Below, piece by piece: positions 45,269-56,660 of a DNA stretch of 64,000 bases. The number at the start of each line of letters is the position of its first letter. Positions within the stretch are counted from its first letter, which is position 1. This DNA comes from Dasypus novemcinctus (Eukaryota > Chordata > Mammalia > Cingulata > Dasypodidae): assembly GCF_030445035.2 (NCBI RefSeq), contig NC_080704.1, positions 22,734,499 through 22,798,498 of the forward strand, written 5' to 3'. The notes under the pieces are model-generated. The model saw only the letters and a list, made by a program, of their open reading frames with translations, did no database searches and was not told where the DNA came from. The position numbers and the translations under genes were made by a program.

Positions 45269-45559
45269 AAAAATCAAAAGTTTCTGTCAATTACCCAAAA
45301 TAAAACACAAAAGGAGAAAAAACAGCAGGCCTCGTTTAGGATGGTTCCCACATCTGCGTGATCATCAGAATCATTTGGGATGTAGTGAGTTATGTGGACA
45401 TCTGGGGGAAGAGTGTACTAGAGAGAGAACAGCAAAGGTAAAGGCCCTAAAGAGGAACATGTTTGTCATGTTCAAGAAACAGCAAGAAGGCCAGCGTGGC
45501 TAGAAGGCCAGTGTGGCAGTGAGCCAGGGGAAAGAGTTAAAGGAAGGGTCAGGGGCTCC

Positions 45560-47180
45560 AGATAGCCAAAACCATCTTGAAAAAGAACACTTCCCGATTT
45601 TAAACTTATTACAGAGCTACAGTAATCAAAACTGCATGCTACTGGCAAAAGGACAGATGTATAGACCAATGGAATCGAATTGAGAACAGAAACAAGCCCT
45701 CTTATTTATGGCCAAAGTGATCCACCCCCACCCACACCACCACCCCCGCCCCCAGACATGGCTCCCTCATTTGTTTGCTTGTTGTTTTTGCTCATTGTTT
45801 GCACTTGTTGTCTGCTTGTCTGTTTGGTTTTTATTTGTTTGTTTGTTTTTTCTTGAGGAGGCACTGGGAACTGAATCCAGGACCTCCCATGTGGGAGGTG
45901 GGTGCTCAATTGCGTAAGCCACATCAGCTCCCTGCTCGTTTGTTTTTGCTCATTGCCTGCTCAATGTCTGTCTTCTTTAAAAGGCACCAGCGTGGAAGGA
46001 CTCCCATGTGGAAGGTGTTCAGTCAACTGCTTGAGCCACATCCGCTCCCTGGCCAACTGATTTTTGACAAGAGTGCCAATCCCACTTTATTGGGAAAGAA
46101 TAGTCTTTTCAGCAAATGGTACTGGAAGAACTGGATATCCACATGCAAAAGAATAGTGGTGGACTTTTACCTCACACCTTATACAAAAATTAACTCAAAA
46201 TGGATTAAAGACCTAAATGTAGGAACCAAAAGTATTAAACTCCTAGAAGAAAACATAGGGAAGCATCTTCAGGACCTTGTGTTAGGCAATGGTTTCTTAG
46301 ATTTTACACCAAAACCACAAATAATCAAAGAAAAAAAATAGGTAGATGGGACTTCATCAAAATTAAAAGCTTTTGTGCATCAAAGGATTCATCATAAAAG
46401 TAAAAAAGACAACCTACAGAATAAGAGAAAATATTTGGAAACCACATATCAGATAAGGGTTTAATATCCCAAATATGTAAGGAACTCCTACATTGAATGA
46501 CAAAAAAAACCCACAAACACTCCAATTTAAAAAGGGGCAAAAGACTTGAAAAGGCATTTCTCCAAAGAAGATGTACGAATGGCCAATAAGCACATGAAAA
46601 GATGCTCAACATCATTGGCCAATAGGGAAATGCAAATCAAAACCACAATGAGGTCAAATACTGTATGAGTTCACTTATCTGAAATATTTAGAATAAGCAG
46701 ACTCATAGACACAGTAAAGAGATCACAGGTTACCAGGGGCTGGGGGAAGGGGCATAGGAAATATTGCTTAATGGGTACAGTTTCTGTTTGGTGTGATGAA
46801 AAATTTTGGTAATGGTTGGGGCTATAGAAGGACAGTATTATGAATGTAATCAATGTCACTGTTACACATGAAAGTGGATGCACTGGGAGCTTTTGTGTTG
46901 TATGTATGTTACCAAAAGAAAAAAAAAGAAAAAGAATGTATTATAGATGGGCAAGAGAGGAAACAGGAAATCACTCAGGAGGCTACTGGAATAGTCCAAG
47001 CAAAAGATGATGGTAGCTGGACTAGGGTTTAAGGTTTCTTTTTGGGATGATGACAATGTTCTAAAATGAGATTATTTTGATGGTTGCACAACTCTGTAAA
47101 TATACTAAAATCAGTGAATTGTATACTTTGTATGGGTGAACGCTGTGATGCAAATTATTTCTCAATAAAGCTGTTAAAGA
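45560..47180 (+). mobile_element. L1 ORF2 3'-part and 3' UTR, split by a SINE
   Basis: Recognisable ORF2 pieces are 'ctacagtaatcaaaactgca' before the SINE and WKNWISTCKRI, KWIKDLNVG and [19 protein letters not shown] after it. It ends with L1M-type 3' sequence ('ctttttgggatgatgacaat', 'agtgaattgtatactttgta') and AATAAAG. Several frameshifts; inactive. Confidence 0.85.
45722..46050 (-). mobile_element. dimeric DAS-type SINE inside an L1
   Basis: Minus-strand heads sit at about 45855-45930 and 45985-46045. GGCCAA repeats at both junctions of the interrupted L1. The left end is a C-rich (GT-poor) run that corresponds to the G-rich SINE tail. Confidence 0.8.
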
Positions 47181-47419
47181 AAGAAAAGAAATGAGAGAAA
47201 GTGCAGACCAAGGAAAAATGAAAGACTTGACAATTGGTACAGAGGGCTTGACTGATTTTAGAAAATGTCAAGTTGCGGTGGTATCATATGCATAATTGTA
47301 TAATTTGTTCAAATATATTTGGAAGTGTATAGATGGACATAAAAAAAAAGATCCAGAATTGGAGTTGTGCTCAGTGGGTGTAGCATAAAGATAAGGACAT
47401 AAGGAAGTTGAGGGTATTT

Positions 47420-47420
<1 letters not shown>

Positions 47421-47455
<35 letters not shown>

Positions 47456-47811
47456 TTTATTTATTTATTTAATTTCCCCCCCTCCCCTGGTTGTCTGTTC
47501 TTGGTGTCTATTTGCTGCGTCTTGTTTCTTTGTCCGCTTCTGTTGTCGTCAGCGGCACGGGAAGTGTGGGCGGCGCCATTCCTGGGCAGGCTGCTCTTTC
47601 TTTTCACGCTGGGCGGCTTTCCTCACGGGCGCACTCCTTGCGCGTGGGGCTCCCGCACGCGGGGGACACCCTTGCGTGGCACGGCACTCCTTGCGCGCAT
47701 CAGCACTGCGCATGGCCAGCTCCACACGGGTCAAGGAGGCCCGGGGTTTGAACCGCGGACCTCCCATATGGTAGACGGACGCCCTAACCACTGGGCCAAA
47801 GTCCGTTTCCC
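47421..47811 (-). mobile_element. DAS-type SINE, young deleted subfamily, inverted
   Basis: AGTTGAGGGTATTTG is duplicated perfectly (47406-47420 and 47812-47826). The tail is a run of about 30 A on the minus strand. It shares nearly all of its sequence with 21851-22245, so it is recent. Confidence 0.95.
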
Positions 47812-48127
47812 AGTTGAGGGTATTTGTGAGAGAGGAGTTTAGGTGATCAGCTTTGGGGCCATGGGGTTCAGTCTGGACAGCAAGGGAAATAAGACTACAA
47901 GGAGAACTAAGTGTGTGTGGGGGAACGTATAAAATTCAAGTTCCTCGTTAGGGTTTATCATGCTTGGGAGGGTCTGGCCCCTTTCTTTTGAGCCTCATGT
48001 CTTGCTTCTTTTCTTACATAAAGGTTCCAGTCATTCAAAACCTTTAATTTTCTCAAATGCCACTAACTCTGAGTCTCTGCACATTCTATTCTACCTTTCC
48101 GCCCCCCCTTTTTTTAATAAGTAAATA

Positions 48128-48548
48128 TTTTTTTAGATTTATTTATTTATTTCTCTCTCTTTCCTGCCCCCCCCCCCCCCCGTTGTCTGTTCTCTGTGTC
48201 TATTTGCTGCATCGTCTTCTTTGTCCGCTTCTGTTGTTGTCAGCGGCACGGGAAAATGTGTTTCTTTTTGTTGCGTCATCTTGTTGTTGTGTCAGCTCTC
48301 CGTGTGTGCGGCGCCATTCCTGGGCAAGCTGCACTTTCTTTTGTGATGGGCGGCTCTCCCTACGGGGCGCACTCCTTGCGCGTGGGGCTCCCCTACGCAG
48401 GGGACACCCCTGCCTGTCAGGGCACTCCCTGCGTGCATCAGCACTGTGCACGGGCCAGCTCCACACGGGTCAAGGAGGCCCAGGGTTTGAACCGCGGACC
48501 TCCCATGTGGTAGACCGACACCCTACCCACTGGGCCAAGTCCACTGCC
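48128..48548 (-). mobile_element. DAS-type SINE, inverted, full length
   Basis: It has a complete body with a C-run of about 13 near the tail and a head ending GCAGTGGACTTGGCCCAG. It is the non-deleted form. Confidence 0.9.
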
Positions 48549-48716
48549 CTCCCCTTCCCCTCCCCTTTTTGGGTCTCACCTTAATCATTGTTTCCTTAGA
48601 AAGTCTTCCCAGATCCTTAGGCCACCCTGCTATATATTCCCACAGCACCCTGGATTTCCTTTACCTAAATGCTTTCTTGGAAACATAAGCAACATTCCTA
48701 TTAATAAAAATTTGAA

Positions 48717-48990
48717 TTGCTTGAAGGCAGAATTAGTGATTTCAAAGACAAAACATTTGAACTAGAAAAGACAGGAGAACAGAAAGAGAAGAGGATGGAA
48801 AAAATGGAGCAGAGTTTCAGGGAATTGAATGACAATGTGAAACGCACAAACATTTGCTTAAAAGGAGAAGAGAATGGAAAAGGGGCAGAAAGAATATTTG
48901 AAGAAGCAATGACTGAACACTTCCCAACCCTTATGAAGGACATAAATGTCAATATCCAAGAAGGACAACACTCCTCTAACTGACAACGAG
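48717..48990 (+). pseudogene. L1 ORF1 fragment (coiled-coil and RRM start)
   Basis: An 88-residue frame with LEGRISDFKDKTFELEKTGE, FRELNDNVKRTNICLKG and AERIFEEAMTEHFP matches the L1 ORF1p end of coiled coil and start of the RRM. It lacks the C-terminal domain. It is likely part of the older L1 that hosts the palindrome. Confidence 0.75.
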
Positions 48991-49129
48991 CAGACACAAC
49001 GAACAGACCGACGAGGGAGCCATCTCAGGGGTGTGTGTGTATAAGTACAAATATTACCACTTAACAAAACCACAAATTAAAAAAAACTCATAAAAAGAAA
49101 TAGAGGTCTCTATAATAATTGTTGTCAGC

Positions 49130-49551
49130 TTTTTAAAAAAAGATTTTATTTATTTCTCTCCCCTTCCGCCCCCGCCCCCCCCCCCACCCTCGTTGTCTGT
49201 TCTCTGTGTCTATTTGCTGCATCTTCTTTGTCCGCTACTGTTGTTGTCAGCGGCACAGGAATCTGTCTTTCTTTTTGTTGCGTCATCTTGTTGTGTCAGC
49301 TCTCCGTGTGGGCAACACCATTCCTGGGCAGGCTTCACTTTATTTTGTGCTGGGTGGCTCTCCTTTTGGGGTGCACTCCTTGTGCGTGGGGCTACCCTAC
49401 GCGGGGACACCCCTGCGTGGCACGGCATTCTTTGCGCACATCAGCACTGCGCATGGGCCAGCTCCACACGGGTCAAGGAGGCCCGGGGTTTGAACCGCGG
49501 ACCTCCCATGTGGTAGACGGACGCCCTAACCACTGGGCCAAGTCCACTTCC
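49130..49551 (-). mobile_element. DAS-type SINE, inverted, full length
   Basis: TATAATAAT-type repeats flank it. The head, body and tail are all present on the minus strand, the non-deleted form. It sits between the L1 ORF1 and ORF2 pieces. Confidence 0.9.
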
Positions 49552-49565
49552 TATAATAATAATTG

Positions 49566-49932
49566 AATACGTCAGTACGCCATTCTCAGTATTGGACAGA
49601 ACATCTGGACAGAGGATAAAGACACAGAGAACTTGAAAAATAAATGAACAAGACCTATAGAATATTGCACCCCAAAACAGCAGGATATATATTCTTTTCA
49701 AGTGCTCATGGATCCTTCTCCAAGATAGACTGTATGTTAGGTCACAAAACAAGTCTCAATAAATTTAAAATGATTGAAATGAAACAAAACACTTTCTCTG
49801 ATCATAAGGGAATAAAGCTGGAAATCAATAATGGACAGAAAAAGGGGGAAATTCATAAATATACGGAAATTAAACACACTCTTAAATAATCAGTGGGTCA
49901 AAGAAGAAATTGCAAGAGAATTCAGCTAATAT
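49566..49932 (+). pseudogene. L1 ORF2 endonuclease-domain fragment (older host L1)
   Basis: The frame 49644-49889 contains IFFSSAHGSFSKIDCMLGHK, TSLNKFK, FSDHKGIKLEINN and then VKEEIAREF-like sequence. That is the end of the APE-type endonuclease of ORF2. It breaks off where the young L1 pair begins. No upstream catalytic motifs are present. Confidence 0.8.
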
Positions 49933-52900
49933 CTTTTTTTTTTATTCATTTCTAAAAAAATATTACATTCAAAAAATATGAAGTCCCATTCAACCCCACC
50001 ACTCCCACCCCCCACTTCCCCCACAGCAACACTCTCTCCCATCATCATGACACATCCATTGCACCTGGTAAGTACATCTCTGGGCATCGCTGCACCCCAT
50101 AGTCAATGGTCCACATCATAGCCCACACTCTCCCAGGTTCCATCCAGTGGGCCCTGGGGGGATCTACAATGTCCCGTCATTGTCCGTGAAGCACCACCCA
50201 GGACAACTCCACGTCCCAAAAACGCCTCCCCATCTCATCTCTTCCTCCCATTCCCCACACCCAGCAGCCACCATGGCCACCCTTCCTACACCAATGCCAC
50301 ATTTTCTCTGTGGACATTGGACTGGTTGTGTCCATTGCACATCTATGTCAAGAGGGGGCTTAGATTCCACACGGATACTGGATGCAATCCTCCCGCTTTC
50401 AGTTGTAGGCACTCTAGGCTCCATGGTGTGGTGGTTGACATTCTTCAACTCCATGTTAGCTGAGTGGGGTAAGTCCAATAAATCAGAGTGTAGGATTTGA
50501 AGTCTGTTGAGGTTCAGGGCGTGGCTATCATATTGTCAGTCCAGAGATTCAAATCCCCTAGATATATCTTAAACCCCAACACCAACTACAATTCCAATAA
50601 AGTAGCATGAAAGTCTTGTGAAAAGAGGTCCCATCTGAGTCCAGTTCCATCACGCAGAAACACCAGCTCCAAAGAAGGGCCAACTGACATGGCAGTGAAC
50701 CCCATCTGCCATGACCATAGAACCCATGGGTCTCTTTAGCCCTCAAAAGAACCAATACCTGGGGTTGTATCTACTTTATCTGTCTCTGAGACTCTGCTCA
50801 GGTGTGCATAAGGGCAATTCTTCTGACAACTTCCAGACTCTTTTTTAGAGACTTGTAGCCATATAAACTCATTTCTCCTTTCCATTTCCCCCTTACATTA
50901 GGTCAAACAGCATTTTAAAGTCATGTTATTATATGTAGACAGGGATATTCTGCTGATCCGCATTGAACCTTTAATTCAAGGTCATTTTCTAGTTGCATCT
51001 TCAGCTGGTATGTGGTAGTGATCCCTCGGGGCCAGGGAGGCTCATCCCCGGGTGTCATGTCCCACTCTGGGGGGAATGCACTGCATCTACATGCTGAGTT
51101 TGGCTTCGAGACTCGCCACATTTGAGTAACATGAAGGCTGTCAGGAGGAAACTCCCAGGACAATGCTGCTCTAGGCCTTGTTCTTATTGCAGGCGTATAG
51201 GCTCACAAGCATAGTCATTAGTATCAGGGGCTCACTGTTGGACCCTCATTCCTTCCTGGTTCTTACCGTTGCACCTGGGGGACTGCCGCTGCTCCCCTAG
51301 GAACCATGACAGAGCGCCCCCCCCCCCCGCCAGTAACCCAGTACCCCCCCAGCTGTTGTTTTTAATTGTTTCCACTATGAGTATGTCCAAACATTACCAT
51401 GCACCCTGGACATATGCCCTGTATAACTCCCTGTCAACCATATATAGCCTGTCCATAACATCCCATACCAGTATTCCTCCGCTGCCATTGTTGAACCACT
51501 CTGTGATCCAAAACTTCCTGAAAAGTGAATCCCAATATAATGTCAGGTTCCCTTACTAGTAAAATGGAATATAGCGATGAGTTTAAAGGTTAGATCTAGA
51601 GTACATATTGATTTGGATAAATTTCTACATCCTATCTTTTTCTTTTATTTTTTCCTAATTATTGAGCTTCTCTTCACAAGAGTCTTAGATCACAGTAATT
51701 CATATATACAATATACAGTACTCCCACACATCCACCATAAAACCTTTTCCCTTCCACAGCAATAATCCTTTAACTTATTCATATCATGTTTACTGAAACT
51801 GATGTACAGACTCCAAAACAATAGCTTTCAAACAAGGTGACATCTGTGCTTACAATGTGGTCCATACTTTAGGATATACAGTTTTCTAAATTTTTTAGTT
51901 ATCCTATGTTTTACATTATGGTTTACATTATTAGTCTGTCGTCCCCTGTATGTTTTTGGTGTAATAGTACATGTTTTATATTCATCCTCGTGTACTCTCG
52001 CGAAACTCCTCTCTTGCCCCCACATTTACCTTGGTTCCATCCATTCAACATCCATTTTCCCCTCCCCTTGGGGCCCACAGCGACAGCCAATCTCCATTTC
52101 CTGAGGAGCCACTTCCAGAGATACTTGCAACAGTGTTCAGGGCCTGACTTGCTCAACTGCCCTAATGCCCTGAGAGCCACCCTTTCTCTCGAGAGATACA
52201 GTTCCTTCTATTTGGTGGGATTAGTCCCCCCCAGGATGTGGATCCACCCCAACTCTCACTTCTTGGGTCTCTACCCAATGGTACAACCCACCCTGGCAAA
52301 ATGAGCATTCAGACATTCCCCAGGAGTCTGTCCCGCATCAGACCATCCCCTCCGAGCATCCTAAACAGGTAACCCTCCTAATTATATTTTGATACGATTT
52401 TCTCAGCATTTTACTCTCAACCAACTCCTGACACTCTCCTATGTTCGTATGTTGCCCCCTCTCCCCCCAGTTTTGTGGGCAATATTACCCATCCGCCCAT
52501 CCCCAGCCCCCCTCAAACCCGCAAAGCCCCACCCAAAGGCAAACCCTTGCCCCCATTTTATCTCTTCTTTGTGCTCATACTTACCGCCAGCTCATCATAG
52601 ATTCCACCCCTGCAGACATCGGCTCACATCCTTCCTCCACCCCCCGATTTCCTGTAAGCCTATTTTCCAGCCTCTAGCTCTCTGAGGCAGCTTCCTTATT
52701 TCATATCATTGAGGTCATGTAGTCTTTGTTCTTCAATGCCTGGATTGCTTCACTCAACATAAGGTTCTCAAGATTCATCCATGTTATCACATGTGTTTGT
52801 AGTGTATTTGTTCTTACAGCCGAGTAGTATTCCATTGTGTGTATATACCACATTTTATTGATCCACTCATCTGTTGATGGGCATTTGGGTTGATTCCAAC

Positions 52901-52965
52901 TTTTGGCAATAATGAACAATGCTGCTATGCACGTTGGTGTACATATATCGGTTTGTGTCCTTGTT
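49933..52965 (-). mobile_element. young L1, left copy, 5'-truncated, minus strand
   Basis: Read on the minus strand it starts in ORF2 about 265 bp before the stop, runs through a ~2.75 kb region after the stop, and ends in GAATGTAATATTT with an A-rich tail (AGAAATGAATAAA then A-run). Its 3.0 kb are the reverse complement of 53621-56628 with no offset (paired coordinates sum to 106586), including a 12-base C/G run. Its 5' end joins the right copy directly. Confidence 0.9.
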
Positions 52966-53885
52966 AAATATAAGAGCCAAGACCATAAAGATCTTGGAAA
53001 GCAGTGTAGGGAAACATCTACAGGACCTGGTAATAGGAAATGGCTTCATGAATATTACACCAAAAGCACGAGCAGCAAAAGAACAAATAGATAAATGGGA
53101 CTTCCTCAAAATTAAAGCCTTCTGCACCTCAAAGGAGTTTGTCAAGAAAGTAAAAAGGGAACCCACACAATGGGAGAAAATATTTGGCAACCATATATCT
53201 GATAAGAGACTTATAACTTGCATATATAAAGAACTCATATATCTTGAAAATAAAAAGATAAACAACCCATTTAAAAAATGGGAAAAAGATTTAAACAGAC
53301 ACTTCTCCAAAGAAGAAATACAAATGGCTAAAAAGCACATGAAAAAATGCTCCAAATCTCTAGCTATCAGGGAAATGCAAATCAAAACTACAATGAGATA
53401 CCATCTTACTCCCATAAGATTGGCAGCTATGAAAAAAAACAGAAGAAAACAAATGCTGGAGAGGATGTGAAGAAAAGGGAACACTCATCCACTGCTGGTG
53501 GGAATGCAGAAGGATCCAACCAGTCTGGAGGACAGTTTGGCGGTTTCTCAAAAAACTAACCATAGATTTGCCATATGACCCAGCAATACCACTGCTGGGT
53601 ATATACCCAGCAGAACTGAAAACAAGGACACAAACCGATATATGTACACCAACGTGCATAGCAGCATTGTTCATTATTGCCAAAAGTTGGAATCAACCCA
53701 AATGCCCATCAACAGATGAGTGGATCAATAAAATGTGGTATATACACACAATGGAATACTACTCGGCTGTAAGAACAAATACACTACAAACACATGTGAT
53801 AACATGGATGAATCTTGAGAACCTTATGTTGAGTGAAGCAATCCAGGCATTGAAGAACAAAGACTACATGACCTCAATGATATGA
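52966..53885 (+). pseudogene. L1 ORF2 C-terminal region (young L1), frameshifted
   Basis: The first part (to 53470) reads [37 protein letters not shown] and [20 protein letters not shown]. After an A-rich stretch near 53430-53440 the conserved frame shifts by one and continues with [34 protein letters not shown] and MEYYSAVRTN to the stop. So one frame break separates otherwise well-kept coding sequence. The reverse transcriptase and endonuclease parts are not present. Confidence 0.85.
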
Positions 53886-56628
53886 AATAAGGAAGCTGCC
53901 TCAGAGAGCTAGAGGCTGGAAAATAGGCTTACAGGAAATCGGGGGGTGGAGGAAGGATGTGAGCCGATGTCTGCAGGGGTGGAATCTATGATGAGCTGGC
54001 GGTAAGTATGAGCACAAAGAAGAGATAAAATGGGGGCAAGGGTTTGCCTTTGGGTGGGGCTTTGCGGGTTTGAGGGGGGCTGGGGATGGGCGGATGGGTA
54101 ATATTGCCCACAAAACTGGGGGGAGAGGGGGCAACATACGAACATAGGAGAGTGTCAGGAGTTGGTTGAGAGTAAAATGCTGAGAAAATCGTATCAAAAT
54201 ATAATTAGGAGGGTTACCTGTTTAGGATGCTCGGAGGGGATGGTCTGATGCGGGACAGACTCCTGGGGAATGTCTGAATGCTCATTTTGCCAGGGTGGGT
54301 TGTACCATTGGGTAGAGACCCAAGAAGTGAGAGTTGGGGTGGATCCACATCCTGGGGGGGACTAATCCCACCAAATAGAAGGAACTGTATCTCTCGAGAG
54401 AAAGGGTGGCTCTCAGGGCATTAGGGCAGTTGAGCAAGTCAGGCCCTGAACACTGTTGCAAGTATCTCTGGAAGTGGCTCCTCAGGAAATGGAGATTGGC
54501 TGTCGCTGTGGGCCCCAAGGGGAGGGGAAAATGGATGTTGAATGGATGGAACCAAGGTAAATGTGGGGGCAAGAGAGGAGTTTCGCGAGAGTACACGAGG
54601 ATGAATATAAAACATGTACTATTACACCAAAAACATACAGGGGACGACAGACTAATAATGTAAACCATAATGTAAAACATAGGATAACTAAAAAATTTAG
54701 AAAACTGTATATCCTAAAGTATGGACCACATTGTAAGCACAGATGTCACCTTGTTTGAAAGCTATTGTTTTGGAGTCTGTACATCAGTTTCAGTAAACAT
54801 GATATGAATAAGTTAAAGGATTATTGCTGTGGAAGGGAAAAGGTTTTATGGTGGATGTGTGGGAGTACTGTATATTGTATATATGAATTACTGTGATCTA
54901 AGACTCTTGTGAAGAGAAGCTCAATAATTAGGAAAAAATAAAAGAAAAAGATAGGATGTAGAAATTTATCCAAATCAATATGTACTCTAGATCTAACCTT
55001 TAAACTCATCGCTATATTCCATTTTACTAGTAAGGGAACCTGACATTATATTGGGATTCACTTTTCAGGAAGTTTTGGATCACAGAGTGGTTCAACAATG
55101 GCAGCGGAGGAATACTGGTATGGGATGTTATGGACAGGCTATATATGGTTGACAGGGAGTTATACAGGGCATATGTCCAGGGTGCATGGTAATGTTTGGA
55201 CATACTCATAGTGGAAACAATTAAAAACAACAGCTGGGGGGGTACTGGGTTACTGGCGGGGGGGGGGGGCGCTCTGTCATGGTTCCTAGGGGAGCAGCGG
55301 CAGTCCCCCAGGTGCAACGGTAAGAACCAGGAAGGAATGAGGGTCCAACAGTGAGCCCCTGATACTAATGACTATGCTTGTGAGCCTATACGCCTGCAAT
55401 AAGAACAAGGCCTAGAGCAGCATTGTCCTGGGAGTTTCCTCCTGACAGCCTTCATGTTACTCAAATGTGGCGAGTCTCGAAGCCAAACTCAGCATGTAGA
55501 TGCAGTGCATTCCCCCCAGAGTGGGACATGACACCCGGGGATGAGCCTCCCTGGCCCCGAGGGATCACTACCACATACCAGCTGAAGATGCAACTAGAAA
55601 ATGACCTTGAATTAAAGGTTCAATGCGGATCAGCAGAATATCCCTGTCTACATATAATAACATGACTTTAAAATGCTGTTTGACCTAATGTAAGGGGGAA
55701 ATGGAAAGGAGAAATGAGTTTATATGGCTACAAGTCTCTAAAAAAGAGTCTGGAAGTTGTCAGAAGAATTGCCCTTATGCACACCTGAGCAGAGTCTCAG
55801 AGACAGATAAAGTAGATACAACCCCAGGTATTGGTTCTTTTGAGGGCTAAAGAGACCCATGGGTTCTATGGTCATGGCAGATGGGGTTCACTGCCATGTC
55901 AGTTGGCCCTTCTTTGGAGCTGGTGTTTCTGCGTGATGGAACTGGACTCAGATGGGACCTCTTTTCACAAGACTTTCATGCTACTTTATTGGAATTGTAG
56001 TTGGTGTTGGGGTTTAAGATATATCTAGGGGATTTGAATCTCTGGACTGACAATATGATAGCCACGCCCTGAACCTCAACAGACTTCAAATCCTACACTC
56101 TGATTTATTGGACTTACCCCACTCAGCTAACATGGAGTTGAAGAATGTCAACCACCACACCATGGAGCCTAGAGTGCCTACAACTGAAAGCGGGAGGATT
56201 GCATCCAGTATCCGTGTGGAATCTAAGCCCCCTCTTGACATAGATGTGCAATGGACACAACCAGTCCAATGTCCACAGAGAAAATGTGGCATTGGTGTAG
56301 GAAGGGTGGCCATGGTGGCTGCTGGGTGTGGGGAATGGGAGGAAGAGATGAGATGGGGAGGCGTTTTTGGGACGTGGAGTTGTCCTGGGTGGTGCTTCAC
56401 GGACAATGACGGGACATTGTAGATCCCCCCAGGGCCCACTGGATGGAACCTGGGAGAGTGTGGGCTATGATGTGGACCATTGACTATGGGGTGCAGCGAT
56501 GCCCAGAGATGTACTTACCAGGTGCAATGGATGTGTCATGATGATGGGAGAGAGTGTTGCTGTGGGGGAAGTGGGGGGTGGGAGTGGTGGGGTTGAATGG
56601 GACTTCATATTTTTTGAATGTAATATTT
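53886..56628 (+). other. unusually long L1 3' untranslated region
   Basis: About 2.74 kb separates the ORF2 stop from the A-rich tail. It is purine- and G-rich near the start (GGGGGGTGGAGGAAGGATG), includes a 12-base G run at about 55258-55269, and includes open frames of up to 104 aa without recognised motifs. The same sequence, mirrored, fills the left arm. The older L1 copies in this window have about 0.6 kb here with unrelated sequence. Confidence 0.7.
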
Positions 56629-56660
56629 AAAAAAAAATAAAGAGAGAGAAAAAAAAAAAG

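Larger units (their letters stand above)
49958..56628. repeat. large palindrome: ~3,008-bp arms, 655-bp spacer
   Basis: Left arm 49958-52965, spacer 52966-53620, right arm 53621-56628. All long frames on the left arm recur with identical translations on the opposite strand of the right arm at exactly mirrored positions. I found no mismatch in the stretches I compared. The homology stops within the A-rich tails. Confidence 0.93.
52966..56660 (+). mobile_element. young L1, right copy, 5'-truncated, plus strand
   Basis: It begins inside ORF2 ([19 protein letters not shown]) and runs through the ORF2 stop at 53883-53885 and the long downstream region. It ends GAATGTAATATTT followed by A-rich sequence with AATAAAGAGAGAG and an A-run. 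It is nested in older L1 sequence on both sides. Its tail differs from that of the left copy. Confidence 0.9.

Noticed and set aside
50147-56439. Duplicate protein pairs on opposite strands suggesting paralogous genes
   Set aside because: They are mirrored frames of the L1 palindrome, not genes.
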